Shown: positions 16,041-24,485, numbered from the stretch's first letter. The stretch: 64,000 bases of DNA from Sphingobium sp. JS3065 (GCF_026427355.1 NZ_CP102664.1:2418001-2482000); one strand, 5' to 3'. Numbers and translations: made by a program. The notes: generated by a model from the sequence alone, not told the origin.

Positions 16041-17312
16041 ATGGGCGCGGCCATGCAGACAGCCGCCAACCCCTTGATGCCGATTCCCGGCGCTATCGAT
16101 CCTGTGCCCGTGCCCCGCGCCGTGACGCCTCGTGAAGACGGGCGCGTCGACCTGATGGGGCTGTCGCGGCCGCAGATCAAGGGCGCGCTGGAGGAAGCGG
16201 GGCTCGATCAGAAGCAGGCGAAGCTGCGGTCCAAGCAGTTGTTCCACTGGCTCTATCATCGCGGCGAGACGGATTTCGACGCCATGACCGACCTTGCCAA
16301 GCCGATGCGCGGCTGGATGGCGGAGCGCTTCATCGTGGGCCGCCCCGAGGTTGTCGAGGCGCAGGTGTCCAGCGACGGCACGCGCAAATGGCTGCTGCGC
16401 TCCGATGACGGGCAGGATTATGAGATGGTGTTCATCCCGGATGCGGACCGGGGGACGCTGTGCGTTTCCAGTCAGGTGGGGTGCACGCTCAACTGCCGCT
16501 TCTGCCATACCGGGACGATGCGGCTGGTGCGCAACCTGACGCCGGGCGAGATCGTGGGCCAGGTCATGCTGGCCCGCGACGCGCTGGGCGAATGGCCCAA
16601 AGGCAGCATGGCATCGGCCAATGACGATGAAACGGACGACGCTTCGCAATATAGCCCCGACGGGCGGATGCTGACCAACATCGTGATGATGGGCATGGGC
16701 GAGCCGCTTTATAATTTCGACCATGTGCGCGACGCGCTGAAGGTCGTGATGGACGGCGATGGGCTGGCCCTGTCCAGGCGGCGGATCACGCTGTCGACTT
16801 CCGGCGTGGTGCCGATGATGGCGCGGGCGGGGAAAGAGATCGGCGTCAATCTGGCCGTGTCGCTGCATGCCGTGACCAAGGATGTGCGCGACGAACTGGT
16901 GCCGCTGAACAAGAAATATGGCATTGCGGATCTGTTGCAGGCCTGCGCCGATTATCCGGGCGCGAACAATGCGCGGCGCATCACATTCGAATATGTGATG
17001 ATCAAGGACAAGAATGACAGCGACGCGGATGCGCGGGAACTGGTGCGGCTGCTGCGTCAGTATAAGCTGCCGGCCAAGGTCAATCTGATCCCGTTCAACC
17101 CCTGGCCGGGCACCGACTATGAATGTTCGACGCCGGAGCGGATCAGGCGCTTTTCCGAAATCGTGTTCGAAGGCGGGATTTCCGCGCCCGTTCGAACGCC
17201 GCGTGGGCGGGACATCATGGCGGCCTGCGGGCAGTTGAAATCCGCGAGCGAGAAGAAGAGCCGGGCCGAACTGGACCGGCTGGCGGCGGAGAAGCAAGCC
17301 GCGCTCGGATAG
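16041..17312 (+). CDS. rlmN: 23S rRNA (A2503-C2)/tRNA methyltransferase RlmN
   Basis: Radical-SAM methylase that modifies C2 of A2503 in 23S rRNA and A37 of some tRNAs. 423 residues, slightly longer than average because of a proline-rich N-terminus and an acidic loop (NDDETDD) in the middle. The iron-sulfur motif CTLNCRFC places cysteines at 148, 152 and 155; MGMGEPL and a conserved Cys in AACGQL near the C-terminus (methyl-carrying residue in the family) are visible. ATG 16053 is an alternative start. A strong terminator follows at 17351. Confidence 0.95.
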   Translation: MGAAMQTAANPLMPIPGAIDPVPVPRAVTPREDGRVDLMGLSRPQIKGALEEAGLDQKQAKLRSKQLFHWLYHRGETDFDAMTDLAKPMRGWMAERFIVGRPEVVEAQVSSDGTRKWLLRSDDGQDYEMVFIPDADRGTLCVSSQVGCTLNCRFCHTGTMRLVRNLTPGEIVGQVMLARDALGEWPKGSMASANDDETDDASQYSPDGRMLTNIVMMGMGEPLYNFDHVRDALKVVMDGDGLALSRRRITLSTSGVVPMMARAGKEIGVNLAVSLHAVTKDVRDELVPLNKKYGIADLLQACADYPGANNARRITFEYVMIKDKNDSDADARELVRLLRQYKLPAKVNLIPFNPWPGTDYECSTPERIRRFSEIVFEGGISAPVRTPRGRDIMAACGQLKSASEKKSRAELDRLAAEKQAALG

Positions 17313-17350
17313 AGCGGGGCCGATGACGTGCGCCTTGATGGCGCGAGATG

Positions 17351-17380
17351 AAAACCCCGCCCGGAACGGCGGGGTTTTTC
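17351..17380 (+). terminator. Rho-independent terminator after rlmN
   Basis: Perfect 11-bp stem (17351-17361 with 17368-17378, AAAACCCCGCC arm) with a six-base loop and a run of T, 38 bp after the rlmN stop. Confidence 0.92.
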
Positions 17381-17418
17381 TTGTGAGTTTCGTCCGGGCG
17401 GCATGAGAAGGATGGACA

Positions 17419-17844
17419 ATGACGGACGAAGAGATCGAACGGATCGCGCTGGGCTTTTGCGCGAGAACGCTGCCCAGGGAGGAATGGACCCATATGGCCC
17501 ATTTCGCGACGGCATTATGGCTGATGCTGCGGCGGAGCGATCTGGTGGCGGAGCGCGACATGCCGGGGATGATCGCGGCTTATAATGAAAGCGTGGGCGG
17601 CGTGAACAGCGACACGTCCGGCTATCATGAGACGATCACGCAGGCGTCGCTGGGCGCGGCGCGGGCCGTATTGGCGGGCCAGCCGGAAGGCGTCACGCCG
17701 GAGGAAGCGTTCGCTGCGTTGATCGCCTCGCCCATGGCCCACAAGGACTGGCTGTTCGCCTATTGGTCGCGCGGACGGCTGATGTCGGCGGAGGCGCGCC
17801 GGGCCTGGGCGGAGCCGGATTTGAAGCCCCTTCCCTGGACATAG
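17419..17844 (+). CDS. Conserved hypothetical protein, 141 aa
   Basis: Soluble, Ala- and Glu-rich, predicted mostly helical; no signal peptide or membrane segment. Notable pieces are REEWTHMAHF near the N-terminus and GGVNSDTSGYHETI in the middle, the latter with a Tyr-His pair. The EWTHxAHF pattern recurs in uncharacterised bacterial proteins, but I cannot name a function. It is flanked by terminators on both sides and so is its own transcription unit. Confidence 0.75.
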   Translation: MTDEEIERIALGFCARTLPREEWTHMAHFATALWLMLRRSDLVAERDMPGMIAAYNESVGGVNSDTSGYHETITQASLGAARAVLAGQPEGVTPEEAFAALIASPMAHKDWLFAYWSRGRLMSAEARRAWAEPDLKPLPWT

Positions 17845-17846
17845 AA

Positions 17847-17875
17847 AAAGGGCGGCCCCGACGGGACCGCCCTTT
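17847..17875. terminator. Bidirectional terminator between convergent genes
   Basis: Nine-bp stem AAAGGGCGG/CCGCCCTTT (17847-17855 with 17867-17875) with an inner CCCG/CGGG pairing. It follows the 141-aa gene by 2 bp and lies 21 bp past the stop of the convergent porin-like gene, so it can serve both strands. Confidence 0.8.
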
Positions 17876-17896
17876 CCCTGTTCTATCCGAGAGGGA

Positions 17897-18400
17897 TTAG
17901 AAACGGAAGCCGATGCCGACCACGCCAGCGTCACGGCTCGTATTCAGCTCATACTCGCTGCGCTGATATTCAGCCGAGATGTAGGTGTTGCCGGTCACGG
18001 CGAATTCCACGCCGCCGCCGTAACGCACGCCTTCGATCGAGAAACCGGCACCGCCGACATCGAAGCGGGTGTTGGCATAGCCGACCTTGCCGAACGCCAG
18101 GATGCGCGGGGTCAGGATGTAGCCAAGGCGGACCGAAGCGGCCAGGTCACGGCTGAGTTCCGTGCCGCCGCCGCCGACGGTGGTGTCGCTGAACGACACT
18201 TCCGGGCCGAAGGTGACGTTCGGGGTGACAGCCAGGTCATAGCCGGTGCTCACGCCATAGGCGAAGCCGTCGTTGCCGCCCAGCTTGTCATAGCCACCGA
18301 TGACGCCAGCGCGCGGCCCGGTGAAGGGCGCAGCGTCCTGAGCGAAAGCGGGAGCGGAAACGGCGGCAGCAGCAAGGGCTGCGAAAATCACAGTCTTCAT
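17897..18400 (-). CDS. Small outer-membrane beta-barrel protein (OmpA/OMP_b-brl-like)
   Basis: 167 residues. Signal peptide of 20-21 residues ends in APAFA|QD. The mature sequence alternates short amphipathic strands (GVIGGYDKLG, FAYGVSTGYDLAV, RYGGGVEFAV, TYISAEYQRSEY) and ends in GIGFRF, the terminal Phe being the usual barrel-assembly signal. It fits an eight-stranded barrel such as OmpW/OmpX/opacity-type proteins; its ligand is unknown. The upstream region is long and comparatively AT-rich, suggesting a strong or regulated promoter. Confidence 0.82.
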   Translation of the reverse strand: MKTVIFAALAAAAVSAPAFAQDAAPFTGPRAGVIGGYDKLGGNDGFAYGVSTGYDLAVTPNVTFGPEVSFSDTTVGGGGTELSRDLAASVRLGYILTPRILAFGKVGYANTRFDVGGAGFSIEGVRYGGGVEFAVTGNTYISAEYQRSEYELNTSRDAGVVGIGFRF

Positions 18401-18799
18401 ATAGTCCTCATATTACGAGAAACGCGCAGTCCATGAACAGGGCAGGCGTTTTGTTCTTTTTACGGGATGACGTTGCGTTTTTATTTCATCGTCACTTGGA
18501 AATCCGATTTTATTCGGCTTATCCTCCCGTCCTGCATGCAGCGATATGTGTCGCTGACGGTGCGCATATGTAATGCGATTGTGGTTGTTGCAAGTTGGAT
18601 ATGAATTTTACAGCCGCATGATGTTTTTTCGCAACAGTTTGACTTGCAATGGAAAAGGACCGGGGGTTCGTACCCCAGGCAGCGGCGCTTATGAACCGGC
18701 AATCTGGCTCCCACATGAACGGGCTCATGAAAAAAGCTTCATCCGCCCATCATGATCGCCATTTTTGACGCTGTTGATGCAAAAGGGTAACCATCGCCT
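18401..18799. other. 399-bp AT-richer intergenic region, no supported gene
   Basis: Clearly richer in A and T than its surroundings, separating the divergent OMP and cytochrome genes. It holds small inverted repeats (GCGA-N6-TCGC near 18550; CCGA-N6-TCGG near 18510) and a TTGACT hexamer near 18649 that could be a -35 element. A 77-codon minus-strand frame here has no Shine-Dalgarno and unusual composition, and I do not call it. A small RNA or a complex promoter region is possible. Confidence 0.5.
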
Positions 18800-19516
18800 A
18801 TGGATCGCGCCTTATCCGAGCCGAGACCCGCCGAACCCAGGCTGGTGCTGCGCCACAAATGGCCGACGCGCCTGTGGCACTGGCTGAATGCGCTGCTGCT
18901 CTATGCGTTGTTCACCAGCGGCCTGGGCATCTTCAACGCGCATCCCCGGCTTTATTGGGGGCAATATGGCGCGAATTACGACCATGGCTGGCTCGTGCTG
19001 GAGCGGTTCGGTAGCTGGATCACCCTGCCCGCTCATTATGATCTGGCGATGTCGCGGCACTGGCACCTGACCGCCGCCCCGATCTTCGCCTTCGCGCTGC
19101 TCTTCTACATGCTCTGGAGCCTGCTCGGCGGGCATCTGGGGCGCGACCTCGCCTTTCGGCGCGGGGAACTGGCGCCCCGTTCGATCTGGCAGGACATCAA
19201 GGATCATGCGCGGCTGCGCTTTCCGTCCGGGGAGGCGGCGCTGCGCTACAATATGCTGCAAAAGGCGAGCTATATCGGCGTGATCTTCGTCGCGCTGCCG
19301 CTCATCATCCTGACGGGCCTCACCATGTCGCCGGGCATGAACGCGGCCTGGCCTTGGCTGGTCGAACTGTTCGGCGGGCGGCAGTCGGCGCGGTCGATCC
19401 ACTTCATCGCCGCCTTCGCCCTGGCGGCCTTCTTCCTGGTGCATATGTCGATGGTGCTGCTGGCGGGGCCGGTGAACGAGGTCCGGTCGATGATCAGCGG
19501 GTGGAAGAAGCCATGA
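18800..19516 (+). CDS. Cytochrome b561-type membrane subunit
   Basis: 238 residues, four to five membrane helices, di-haem cytochrome b of the b561/hydrogenase-cytochrome-b type. Haem-ligand histidines are suggested in RLWHWLNALLLYALF (helix 1), SRHWHLTAAPIFAF (helix 2), and IHFIAAFALAAFFLVHMSMV (last helix). The gene overlaps the following molybdopterin oxidoreductase by four bases (ATGA), a strong sign of coupled translation, so it is probably the electron-transfer partner passing electrons between the quinone pool and that periplasmic enzyme. Confidence 0.85.
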   Translation: MDRALSEPRPAEPRLVLRHKWPTRLWHWLNALLLYALFTSGLGIFNAHPRLYWGQYGANYDHGWLVLERFGSWITLPAHYDLAMSRHWHLTAAPIFAFALLFYMLWSLLGGHLGRDLAFRRGELAPRSIWQDIKDHARLRFPSGEAALRYNMLQKASYIGVIFVALPLIILTGLTMSPGMNAAWPWLVELFGGRQSARSIHFIAAFALAAFFLVHMSMVLLAGPVNEVRSMISGWKKP

Positions 19517-20265
19517 CCCTGATCCTCAGCCGCCGGGCGCTGGTGCTGGGCGCCGCGGCGAGCCTGGCGGGCTGCGACCGGCTGGCGAAGAAGGAGGCTG
19601 TGCGGGAAGCGCTGTTTTCCGCCGAGAATTTCCACAAATGGGCGCAACGCAGCCTGATGGCGCGGGACGCGCTGGCGCAGGAGTTCCGCCCGGACCAGAT
19701 TTCCCCCTTCTTCCGGCCCAACGGCACCGCCAATCCCAACACGCCCGAATATAAGGCGCTGTGGCGCAACGGCTTTGCCGACTGGCGGTTGCAGGTGGGT
19801 GGGCTGGTCGAACGGCCCTTGTCGCTCTCTCTGGCGGACCTCCATGCCTTTCCCCATCGGGAACAGATCACCCGCCACGATTGCGTCGAGGGGTGGAGCG
19901 CCATCGGCAAGTGGCGCGGCGTGCCGTTGAAGCGGGTTCTGGATGCGGCGCGGCTGCGGGACGGGGCGCGATACATCGTCTTTCGCTGCGCCGACGACAT
20001 GGGCGGCGGGCGTGCCTATTATGAAAGCATCGACCTGATCGACGCCTTTCACCCGCAGACCATCCTCGCCTTCGCGCTCAACGACCAGCCCTTGAGGGTA
20101 GCGAACGGCGCACCGCTCAGGCTGCGGGTGGAGCGGCAACTGGGGTACAAGCACGCGAAATATTTGATGCGGATTGAGGCAGTTGCGTCATTGGAGCGCA
20201 TAGGCGGGGGCAAGGGCGGCTTCTGGGAGGATCATGCCGGTTATGACTGGTATGCGAGTATTTGA
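19513..20265 (+). CDS. Sulfite-oxidase-fold molybdopterin-dependent oxidoreductase
   Basis: 250 residues. The N-terminus (SRRALVLGAAASLAGC) combines an Arg-Arg pair, as in Tat signals, with a lipobox-like LAGC, so export as a folded, possibly lipid-anchored protein is likely. The domain is the sulfite oxidase/MsrP-type Mo-cofactor fold; the Mo-ligating cysteine is Cys124 in TRHDCVEGW, followed by the expected GKWRGVPL. The usual partner of the MsrP form is the haem protein MsrQ; here a b561 cytochrome takes that place. The substrate (sulfite, methionine sulfoxide or another S/N-oxide) cannot be told from sequence. Confidence 0.85.
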   Translation: MTLILSRRALVLGAAASLAGCDRLAKKEAVREALFSAENFHKWAQRSLMARDALAQEFRPDQISPFFRPNGTANPNTPEYKALWRNGFADWRLQVGGLVERPLSLSLADLHAFPHREQITRHDCVEGWSAIGKWRGVPLKRVLDAARLRDGARYIVFRCADDMGGGRAYYESIDLIDAFHPQTILAFALNDQPLRVANGAPLRLRVERQLGYKHAKYLMRIEAVASLERIGGGKGGFWEDHAGYDWYASI

Positions 20266-20296
20266 CGCGGGCCGAATCACCTGACAGGGTGCGCGC

Positions 20297-21538
20297 ATGA
20301 AATTGTTCGATCGGGTCATCAAGCGGCTGGTCACGCGGGGCCAACTCAGCATCTACTATCATGACGGCAGGAAGATCACGGTCGGCGCGTCCGAACCGGG
20401 CTTTCCGTCGCTGGCGCTGAAATTCCACGATGCGCGGGTGCCGTTCGACATCATCAAGGACCCGCGCCTCGGCATGGCGGAGGCGTTTATCGACGGGCGC
20501 GTCGCCATAGAGGGCGGCGGGATCATGGAACTCATCTCGCTGATCCGCAGCAACAATGCGTGGGAAAGCGGCAAGTCGATCAGCGACCTGGGATCGGTCA
20601 AGCGCGGGTTCAAGGCGGTCCGGCGCAAATTATGGGCCGCCAACCACCGGGCGCGGGCCAAGGCCAATGTGGCGCATCATTATGATCTTTCAGGGGCGCT
20701 CTACGCGCTGTTCCTGGACCGCGACCAGCAATATAGCTGCGCCTATTTCCCCGATGCCGACAATGAGACCGGCATCAGCCTGGAACAGGCGCAGGAAGAC
20801 AAGAAGGCGCATATCGCCGCCAAGCTGCACCTGAAGCCGGGCATGAAGGTGCTGGACATAGGCTGCGGCTGGGGCGGCATGGCGCTGTACCTGCACCGCA
20901 CCTGCGGCGTCGACGTGACCGGCATCACCCTGTCGGAGGAGCAGTTGAAGGTGGCGCGGCAACGGGCGCAGGATGCGGGCGTGGCCGATCATGTGCGGTT
21001 CGAACTGATCGACTATCGCGATATGGAGGGGCCGTTCGACCGGATCGTGTCCGTCGGCATGTTCGAACATGTCGGGACAAAGGATTACCGGACCTTCTAC
21101 AACAAATGCCGCGACCTGTTGACGCCTGACGGGGTGATGCTGATCCACACCATCGGGCGGATCGACGGACCGGGCATCACCGACGCCTTCACCCAGAAAT
21201 ATATCTTCCCCGGCGGCTATATCCCCGCACTGTCGGAGATGATCCAGGGCAGCGAGGGCACGCGGCTGATGGTCACGGATGTGGAGGTGCTGCGGCTGCA
21301 TTACGGCCTCACCATCCGCGATTGGTACAAGCGGACGCTGGCGCACAAGGCGGATATCGTGGCGCTTTATGACGAGCGGTTCTTTCGCCTGTGGACCTTC
21401 TATCTGGCCGGGGCGGCAACCGTGTTCGAACATGGCGGAATGGTGAATTATCAGGTCCAATATGTCCGGGATCGCCGTTCGCTGCCGATCACACGCGACT
21501 ATATGCTGGCGGCGGAAAACGCCCTGCGAGGGCGCTGA
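20297..21538 (+). CDS. cfa: Cyclopropane-fatty-acyl-phospholipid synthase family methyltransferase
   Basis: 413-residue SAM-dependent enzyme that adds a methylene bridge to unsaturated acyl chains of membrane phospholipids. The SAM motif VLDIGCGWGGMALYL, then GITLSEEQ and the conserved DRIVSVGMFEHVG, YIFPGGYIP and WYKRT sections are all visible. The length is typical. It begins 31 bp after the molybdoenzyme gene on the same strand and could be read through from it. The Cfa family includes paralogues with other lipid substrates, so the exact product is inferred. Confidence 0.9.
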   Translation: MKLFDRVIKRLVTRGQLSIYYHDGRKITVGASEPGFPSLALKFHDARVPFDIIKDPRLGMAEAFIDGRVAIEGGGIMELISLIRSNNAWESGKSISDLGSVKRGFKAVRRKLWAANHRARAKANVAHHYDLSGALYALFLDRDQQYSCAYFPDADNETGISLEQAQEDKKAHIAAKLHLKPGMKVLDIGCGWGGMALYLHRTCGVDVTGITLSEEQLKVARQRAQDAGVADHVRFELIDYRDMEGPFDRIVSVGMFEHVGTKDYRTFYNKCRDLLTPDGVMLIHTIGRIDGPGITDAFTQKYIFPGGYIPALSEMIQGSEGTRLMVTDVEVLRLHYGLTIRDWYKRTLAHKADIVALYDERFFRLWTFYLAGAATVFEHGGMVNYQVQYVRDRRSLPITRDYMLAAENALRGR

Positions 21539-21646
21539 TCGATCCATGAATATTGGCTGACGGCGCCGTTCGCGGACGGTTCAGTCGGCCATGTGCATCT
21601 TTCCCTTCATGGCCCGGCGGCGGGCGCATGTTGAGGAGAGTCGGAC

Positions 21647-21943
21647 ATGAATATCTTGTGGAAGGGCGCGGCGGCACTGAGCTTGGCGATCACCGCCATG
21701 GGGGTGAGCGCAGCCCCTGCACAGGCGCAATATTATGGCGGTTACGCCTATTGGGACGGCTATCGCGGCGACCGCTACGACGACCGACGCTGGGATGGGC
21801 GTCGCGACTGGCGGAATGACGACCGCCGTCACTGGCGGGGCGACCGGCGTTACTGGCGCGGCCATTATCGCCAGCGTTGCTGGACCGAGTGGCGGTATAA
21901 TCACTATCGCGACCGGCGCGTGAAGGTGCGGGTCTGCAACTAA
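21647..21943 (+). CDS. Small secreted Arg/Trp/Tyr/Asp-rich protein
   Basis: 98 residues with a clean signal peptide ending APAQAQ. The mature part is low-complexity: repeated blocks of R, D, W and Y such as RGDRYDDRRWDGRRDW and HWRGDRRYWRG, then two cysteines (QRCWTEW and VRVCN) that could pair. A GGAG Shine-Dalgarno precedes ATG 21647. Similar short YxG/RxxR-rich exported proteins occur in sphingomonads, without known function; envelope surface, metal or polyanion binding are only guesses. Confidence 0.75.
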   Translation: MNILWKGAAALSLAITAMGVSAAPAQAQYYGGYAYWDGYRGDRYDDRRWDGRRDWRNDDRRHWRGDRRYWRGHYRQRCWTEWRYNHYRDRRVKVRVCN

Positions 21944-21952
21944 GCTGATTAT

Positions 21953-22016
21953 TTGGCCAATCCGGGACATTCCCCCTCCCGCAGGCGGGAGGGGGGACGA
22001 AGCCACCCCTTTTCCG
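21953..22016. repeat. Palindromic intergenic element, copy B (short form, minus orientation)
   Basis: Read on the minus strand it runs from GGGGTGGCTTCG through a CTCCCGC-CTGCGGGAG hairpin to GGAATGTCCCGGATTGGCCA (end at 21953) and then AATAATCAGC. It has the same order as copy C at 39879-39961. It lies 10 bp after the stop of the Arg/Trp-rich protein gene. Confidence 0.75.
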
Positions 22017-22076
22017 CCCTTGGACATAGGCCGTCTGCAATTGCGTCCGGCCATGGCTTAGGGCATTTTGACCGGC

Positions 22077-22499
22077 ATGACCGATCCCATGCCCGTCATC
22101 CAGAGCCTGCTGTCGGGCCTGCCGATCTTCCTGCTGCATCTGGCGTGCGCGACTCTGGCCTGGGTGGCGGCGCTGGCGCTCTATATGTGGATCACCCCGC
22201 ATGACGAATTCGCGCTGATCCGGGCGGGCAATGACGCCGCTGCCATTTCGCTGGGCGGCGCGGCAATTGGGCTGGCGGTGCCGCTGGGTTTCTGCCTCGC
22301 CGGGTCGGTCAATGTCTGGGACATCATGATCTGGGGCAGCGTGACGCTGATCCTGCAACTCATCGCCTTTCGCGTCGTCGATTTCCTGCTGGGCCAGCTT
22401 TCCACCCGGATCGAGTCCAATGAACGCTCGGCCGCCATTTTCCTGGCGATGATGAAGGCCGCCATCGCCTGCCTCACCGCCGGCGCCATAGCGAGTTGA
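22077..22499 (+). CDS. DUF350 family membrane protein
   Basis: 140 residues with four predicted membrane helices. The family signature is seen in NDAAAISLGGAAIGLAVPLG and in the second-half copy around IAFRVVDFLLGQL...IESNERSAAIFLAMM. Function is unknown; DUF350 proteins in other bacteria are found near stress and envelope genes. ATG 22077 is chosen; a TTG at 22068 is possible. The anchored protease gene follows 4 bp after the stop and a DUF3297 gene 31 bp after that, so the three probably form an operon. Confidence 0.85.
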   Translation: MTDPMPVIQSLLSGLPIFLLHLACATLAWVAALALYMWITPHDEFALIRAGNDAAAISLGGAAIGLAVPLGFCLAGSVNVWDIMIWGSVTLILQLIAFRVVDFLLGQLSTRIESNERSAAIFLAMMKAAIACLTAGAIAS

Positions 22500-22503
22500 T
22501 GTC

Positions 22504-23361
22504 GTGGGCACACGGCGCTTCGGCTGTCTGCCCGGCCTGCTTGGCATCATCCTTGCGCTGCTGTGGATCAGCGAGGTCACGAAACCGACGCCCCTGCATG
22601 TCGAGGCGTTCGATCCCCGCACGCCCCGCCGTCCGATGCCGCAATGGAGCGACGAAAGCTTCGTCATCGAGGAACGGGCCGAAGCGCCCGCCGACAGCAT
22701 GGGCACGACCTTCGCCGTCGATCGCGGCGGGGCATGGCTGACGGCCGAGCATGTCACCCATGGCTGCACCCGCGTCGGCATAGAGCAGGGCGGCTTTGCC
22801 CGGCCCGTGTCCCGGCTGGTCGAAAGCCGGGAAGCGGACGCCGCGCTGGTGCGGGGCGGCGTGGCGAGCGACCATGCCCTGCCGCTGTCGGACCAGATGC
22901 CGCCGCCGGGATCGGTCGGCTATCATATGGGCTTTCCGGGGGGACAGCCGACGCTGGTCATATCCGAGCTGATCGGCGCCGCCCGCGCCCGGCGCGGCGC
23001 GGGGGAGGAGACGCAGCCCGTGCTCGCCTGGGCCGAACATGCGCGCCTTCCGATGGGCGACGGCACGCTGTCGGGCATCAGCGGCGGGCCGGTCTTCGCG
23101 GAGGACGGGCATGTGGTCGGCGTCAACAGCGCCGCCACCGACCGGCGCGGGCGGATATTGACCACCGCGCCCGATGCGATGATGCGGCTGGTCGTCGCCA
23201 GCCGGGCAGTGAGCGACCGACCGGTGGCCTATCCCTTCCTGGATCTGGCCGATGCGCAGGCGCGCTTCGAATCCTGGCTGGCGCAGGGGGTGATCCGGCG
23301 CATCTTCTGCGATGTCGACGATGGACCAGGGCGGTTGACGGCGGGCAGGCCGAAAGGCTAG
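22504..23361 (+). CDS. Membrane-anchored trypsin-like serine protease
   Basis: 285 residues starting at GTG 22504. An N-terminal hydrophobic segment (residues about 8-23) without a clear cleavage site should anchor it, with the protease domain in the periplasm. The chymotrypsin-fold triad is visible: His in LTAEHVTHGC, Asp in SREADAALVR, and Ser in LSGISGGPVF. There is no PDZ domain after it, unlike DegP/DegS, and the domain ends soon after a LAQGVIRR helix. Operon context with DUF350 suggests envelope quality control, which is inference. Confidence 0.8.
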   Translation: MGTRRFGCLPGLLGIILALLWISEVTKPTPLHVEAFDPRTPRRPMPQWSDESFVIEERAEAPADSMGTTFAVDRGGAWLTAEHVTHGCTRVGIEQGGFARPVSRLVESREADAALVRGGVASDHALPLSDQMPPPGSVGYHMGFPGGQPTLVISELIGAARARRGAGEETQPVLAWAEHARLPMGDGTLSGISGGPVFAEDGHVVGVNSAATDRRGRILTTAPDAMMRLVVASRAVSDRPVAYPFLDLADAQARFESWLAQGVIRRIFCDVDDGPGRLTAGRPKG

Positions 23362-23392
23362 GTCGCGCCAGATTGACAGGATTTGGACCATC

Positions 23393-23668
23393 ATGAGCGA
23401 CACGCCCCCCGACCGCCTTTCCACCAACCCGAAAAGCCCCTTTTTCGACATGGACGTGCTTCAGCGCGGCATCGGCATCCGGTTCAAGGACCGGGTGCGC
23501 AACGATGTCGAGGAATATTCCATTTCCGAAGGCTGGATTCGCGTCGCGGCGGGCAAGAGCCGCGACCGTCATGGCCAACCGCTGACGATCAAGCTGTCGG
23601 GACCGGTCGAGGCCTGGTTCGAGAATTCGGCAGAGGGCGCGGAAGAAACGACGGACAAGGCGGAATAA
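23393..23668 (+). CDS. DUF3297 family protein
   Basis: 91-residue soluble basic-acidic protein matching the short DUF3297 family: N-terminal DRLSTNPKSPFFD, then IGIRFKDRVRNDVEEYSISEGWIRVAAGKSRDR, and a C-terminal GPVEAWFE before an acidic tail. Widespread in proteobacteria, function unknown. It starts 31 bp after the protease gene. Confidence 0.85.
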   Translation: MSDTPPDRLSTNPKSPFFDMDVLQRGIGIRFKDRVRNDVEEYSISEGWIRVAAGKSRDRHGQPLTIKLSGPVEAWFENSAEGAEETTDKAE

Positions 23669-23702
23669 TTTTCGCCTGAGGCAGAGCCGCGTTACACCTT
23701 AA

Positions 23703-23800
23703 AGCGGTTTTCGATCTGATTGAATCAGATCGACCGCTCTATTCCTTTGTTTTACCGCGATTTCTTAAACGTCAGATGATGCCATCTGACTGGAAATCGC
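23703..23800. repeat. Twin-hairpin palindromic element
   Basis: Two adjacent nested hairpins. The first pairs AGCGGT (23703-23708) with ACCGCT (23733-23738) around CGATCTGATT/AATCAGATCG (23712-23732). The second pairs GCGATTT (23757-23763) with AAATCGC (23794-23800) around GTCAGATG/CATCTGAC (23771-23790). It separates the convergent DUF3297 and CHAP genes, overlapping neither. The highly regular form suggests a mobile palindromic unit rather than a simple terminator. Confidence 0.8.
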
Positions 23801-23801
23801 T

Positions 23802-24485
23802 CTAGCGCAACGCCGCATCGCGCTTCACGTCCGCGATGATGTCGCGCAGCGAACGGGCGGAGGGCGTCGCATCGGCATAGCGGATGGCGCGAAGGTCCAC
23901 CGTCAGTCGCGGCTGCCCACCTGCGTTTCTGCGCGGCGGAACGGCATCCTCCTCCGGATTGTCCCTGGCGACATTCAGGCTGGCGAAGCGCGTGCTGCCG
24001 CCCAGCGCCGGATCAGGCCGGAACTCCCGCAATTGCGGTTTGTCGGGATAGATGAAGCCGAAGGTCGGGTTGCTGCGCGCGCCCATCCGATTGGTCGGAC
24101 TGTGCCAGACGCGCACCTCGCTCCAGTCGCCCTCTTCCGACACGTCGAGCGCCAGCACATCTTCCTCGATTGCGCCGGGCGCCGACCAGTTGGCATGCCG
24201 GATCAGCACGCGCCGCTCGTCCAGCACCTTGCTGACCACGGCGACATGACCCAGCACCATCGGTCCCACGGGCCGGAATGCCAGCACCGCGCCCTTGCGG
24301 GGCATATGACCGCGCCTGTAGTGATTTTCCGCCTGGTCCCACCAGGTCAGCGCGTCGCCATAGATCTGAACGCCGGACACGATGCGCGCATAGGGCACGC
24401 ATTGCAGCATGGTCGCGCCCAGCACAGGTGTTGTCGTCAGACTGGTCAGCAGCAAGGCCGCCCAGCGCATCTTTCCCAATTTCAT
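23802..24485 (-). CDS. Secreted CHAP-domain protein (long paralogue)
   Basis: 227 residues from ATG 24485 (GGGG four bases upstream; GTG 24515 is an alternative). Signal peptide ends near VLGA. The CHAP domain, a Cys/His amidohydrolase fold that usually cuts peptidoglycan cross-links or amides, shows catalytic Cys in MLQCVPYAR, His in LGHVAVVSKV and the HANW motif. A C-terminal extension of about 80 residues (Pro/Arg-rich, ending in SLRDIIADVKRD) is absent in the paralogue next door. Its leader shares GGGGTCGCAT with the paralogue's. Confidence 0.82.
   Translation of the reverse strand: MKLGKMRWAALLLTSLTTTPVLGATMLQCVPYARIVSGVQIYGDALTWWDQAENHYRRGHMPRKGAVLAFRPVGPMVLGHVAVVSKVLDERRVLIRHANWSAPGAIEEDVLALDVSEEGDWSEVRVWHSPTNRMGARSNPTFGFIYPDKPQLREFRPDPALGGSTRFASLNVARDNPEEDAVPPRRNAGGQPRLTVDLRAIRYADATPSARSLRDIIADVKRDAALR

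Noticed and set aside
18655..18690. GGGGGTTCGTACCCC resembling a tRNA T-arm
   Set aside because: No acceptor, D or anticodon stem can be formed around it, so it is not a tRNA gene or clear remnant.
18481..18714. 77-codon minus-strand frame in the AT-richer gap
   Set aside because: No Shine-Dalgarno, no conserved pattern, and overlaps another short frame in a different phase.
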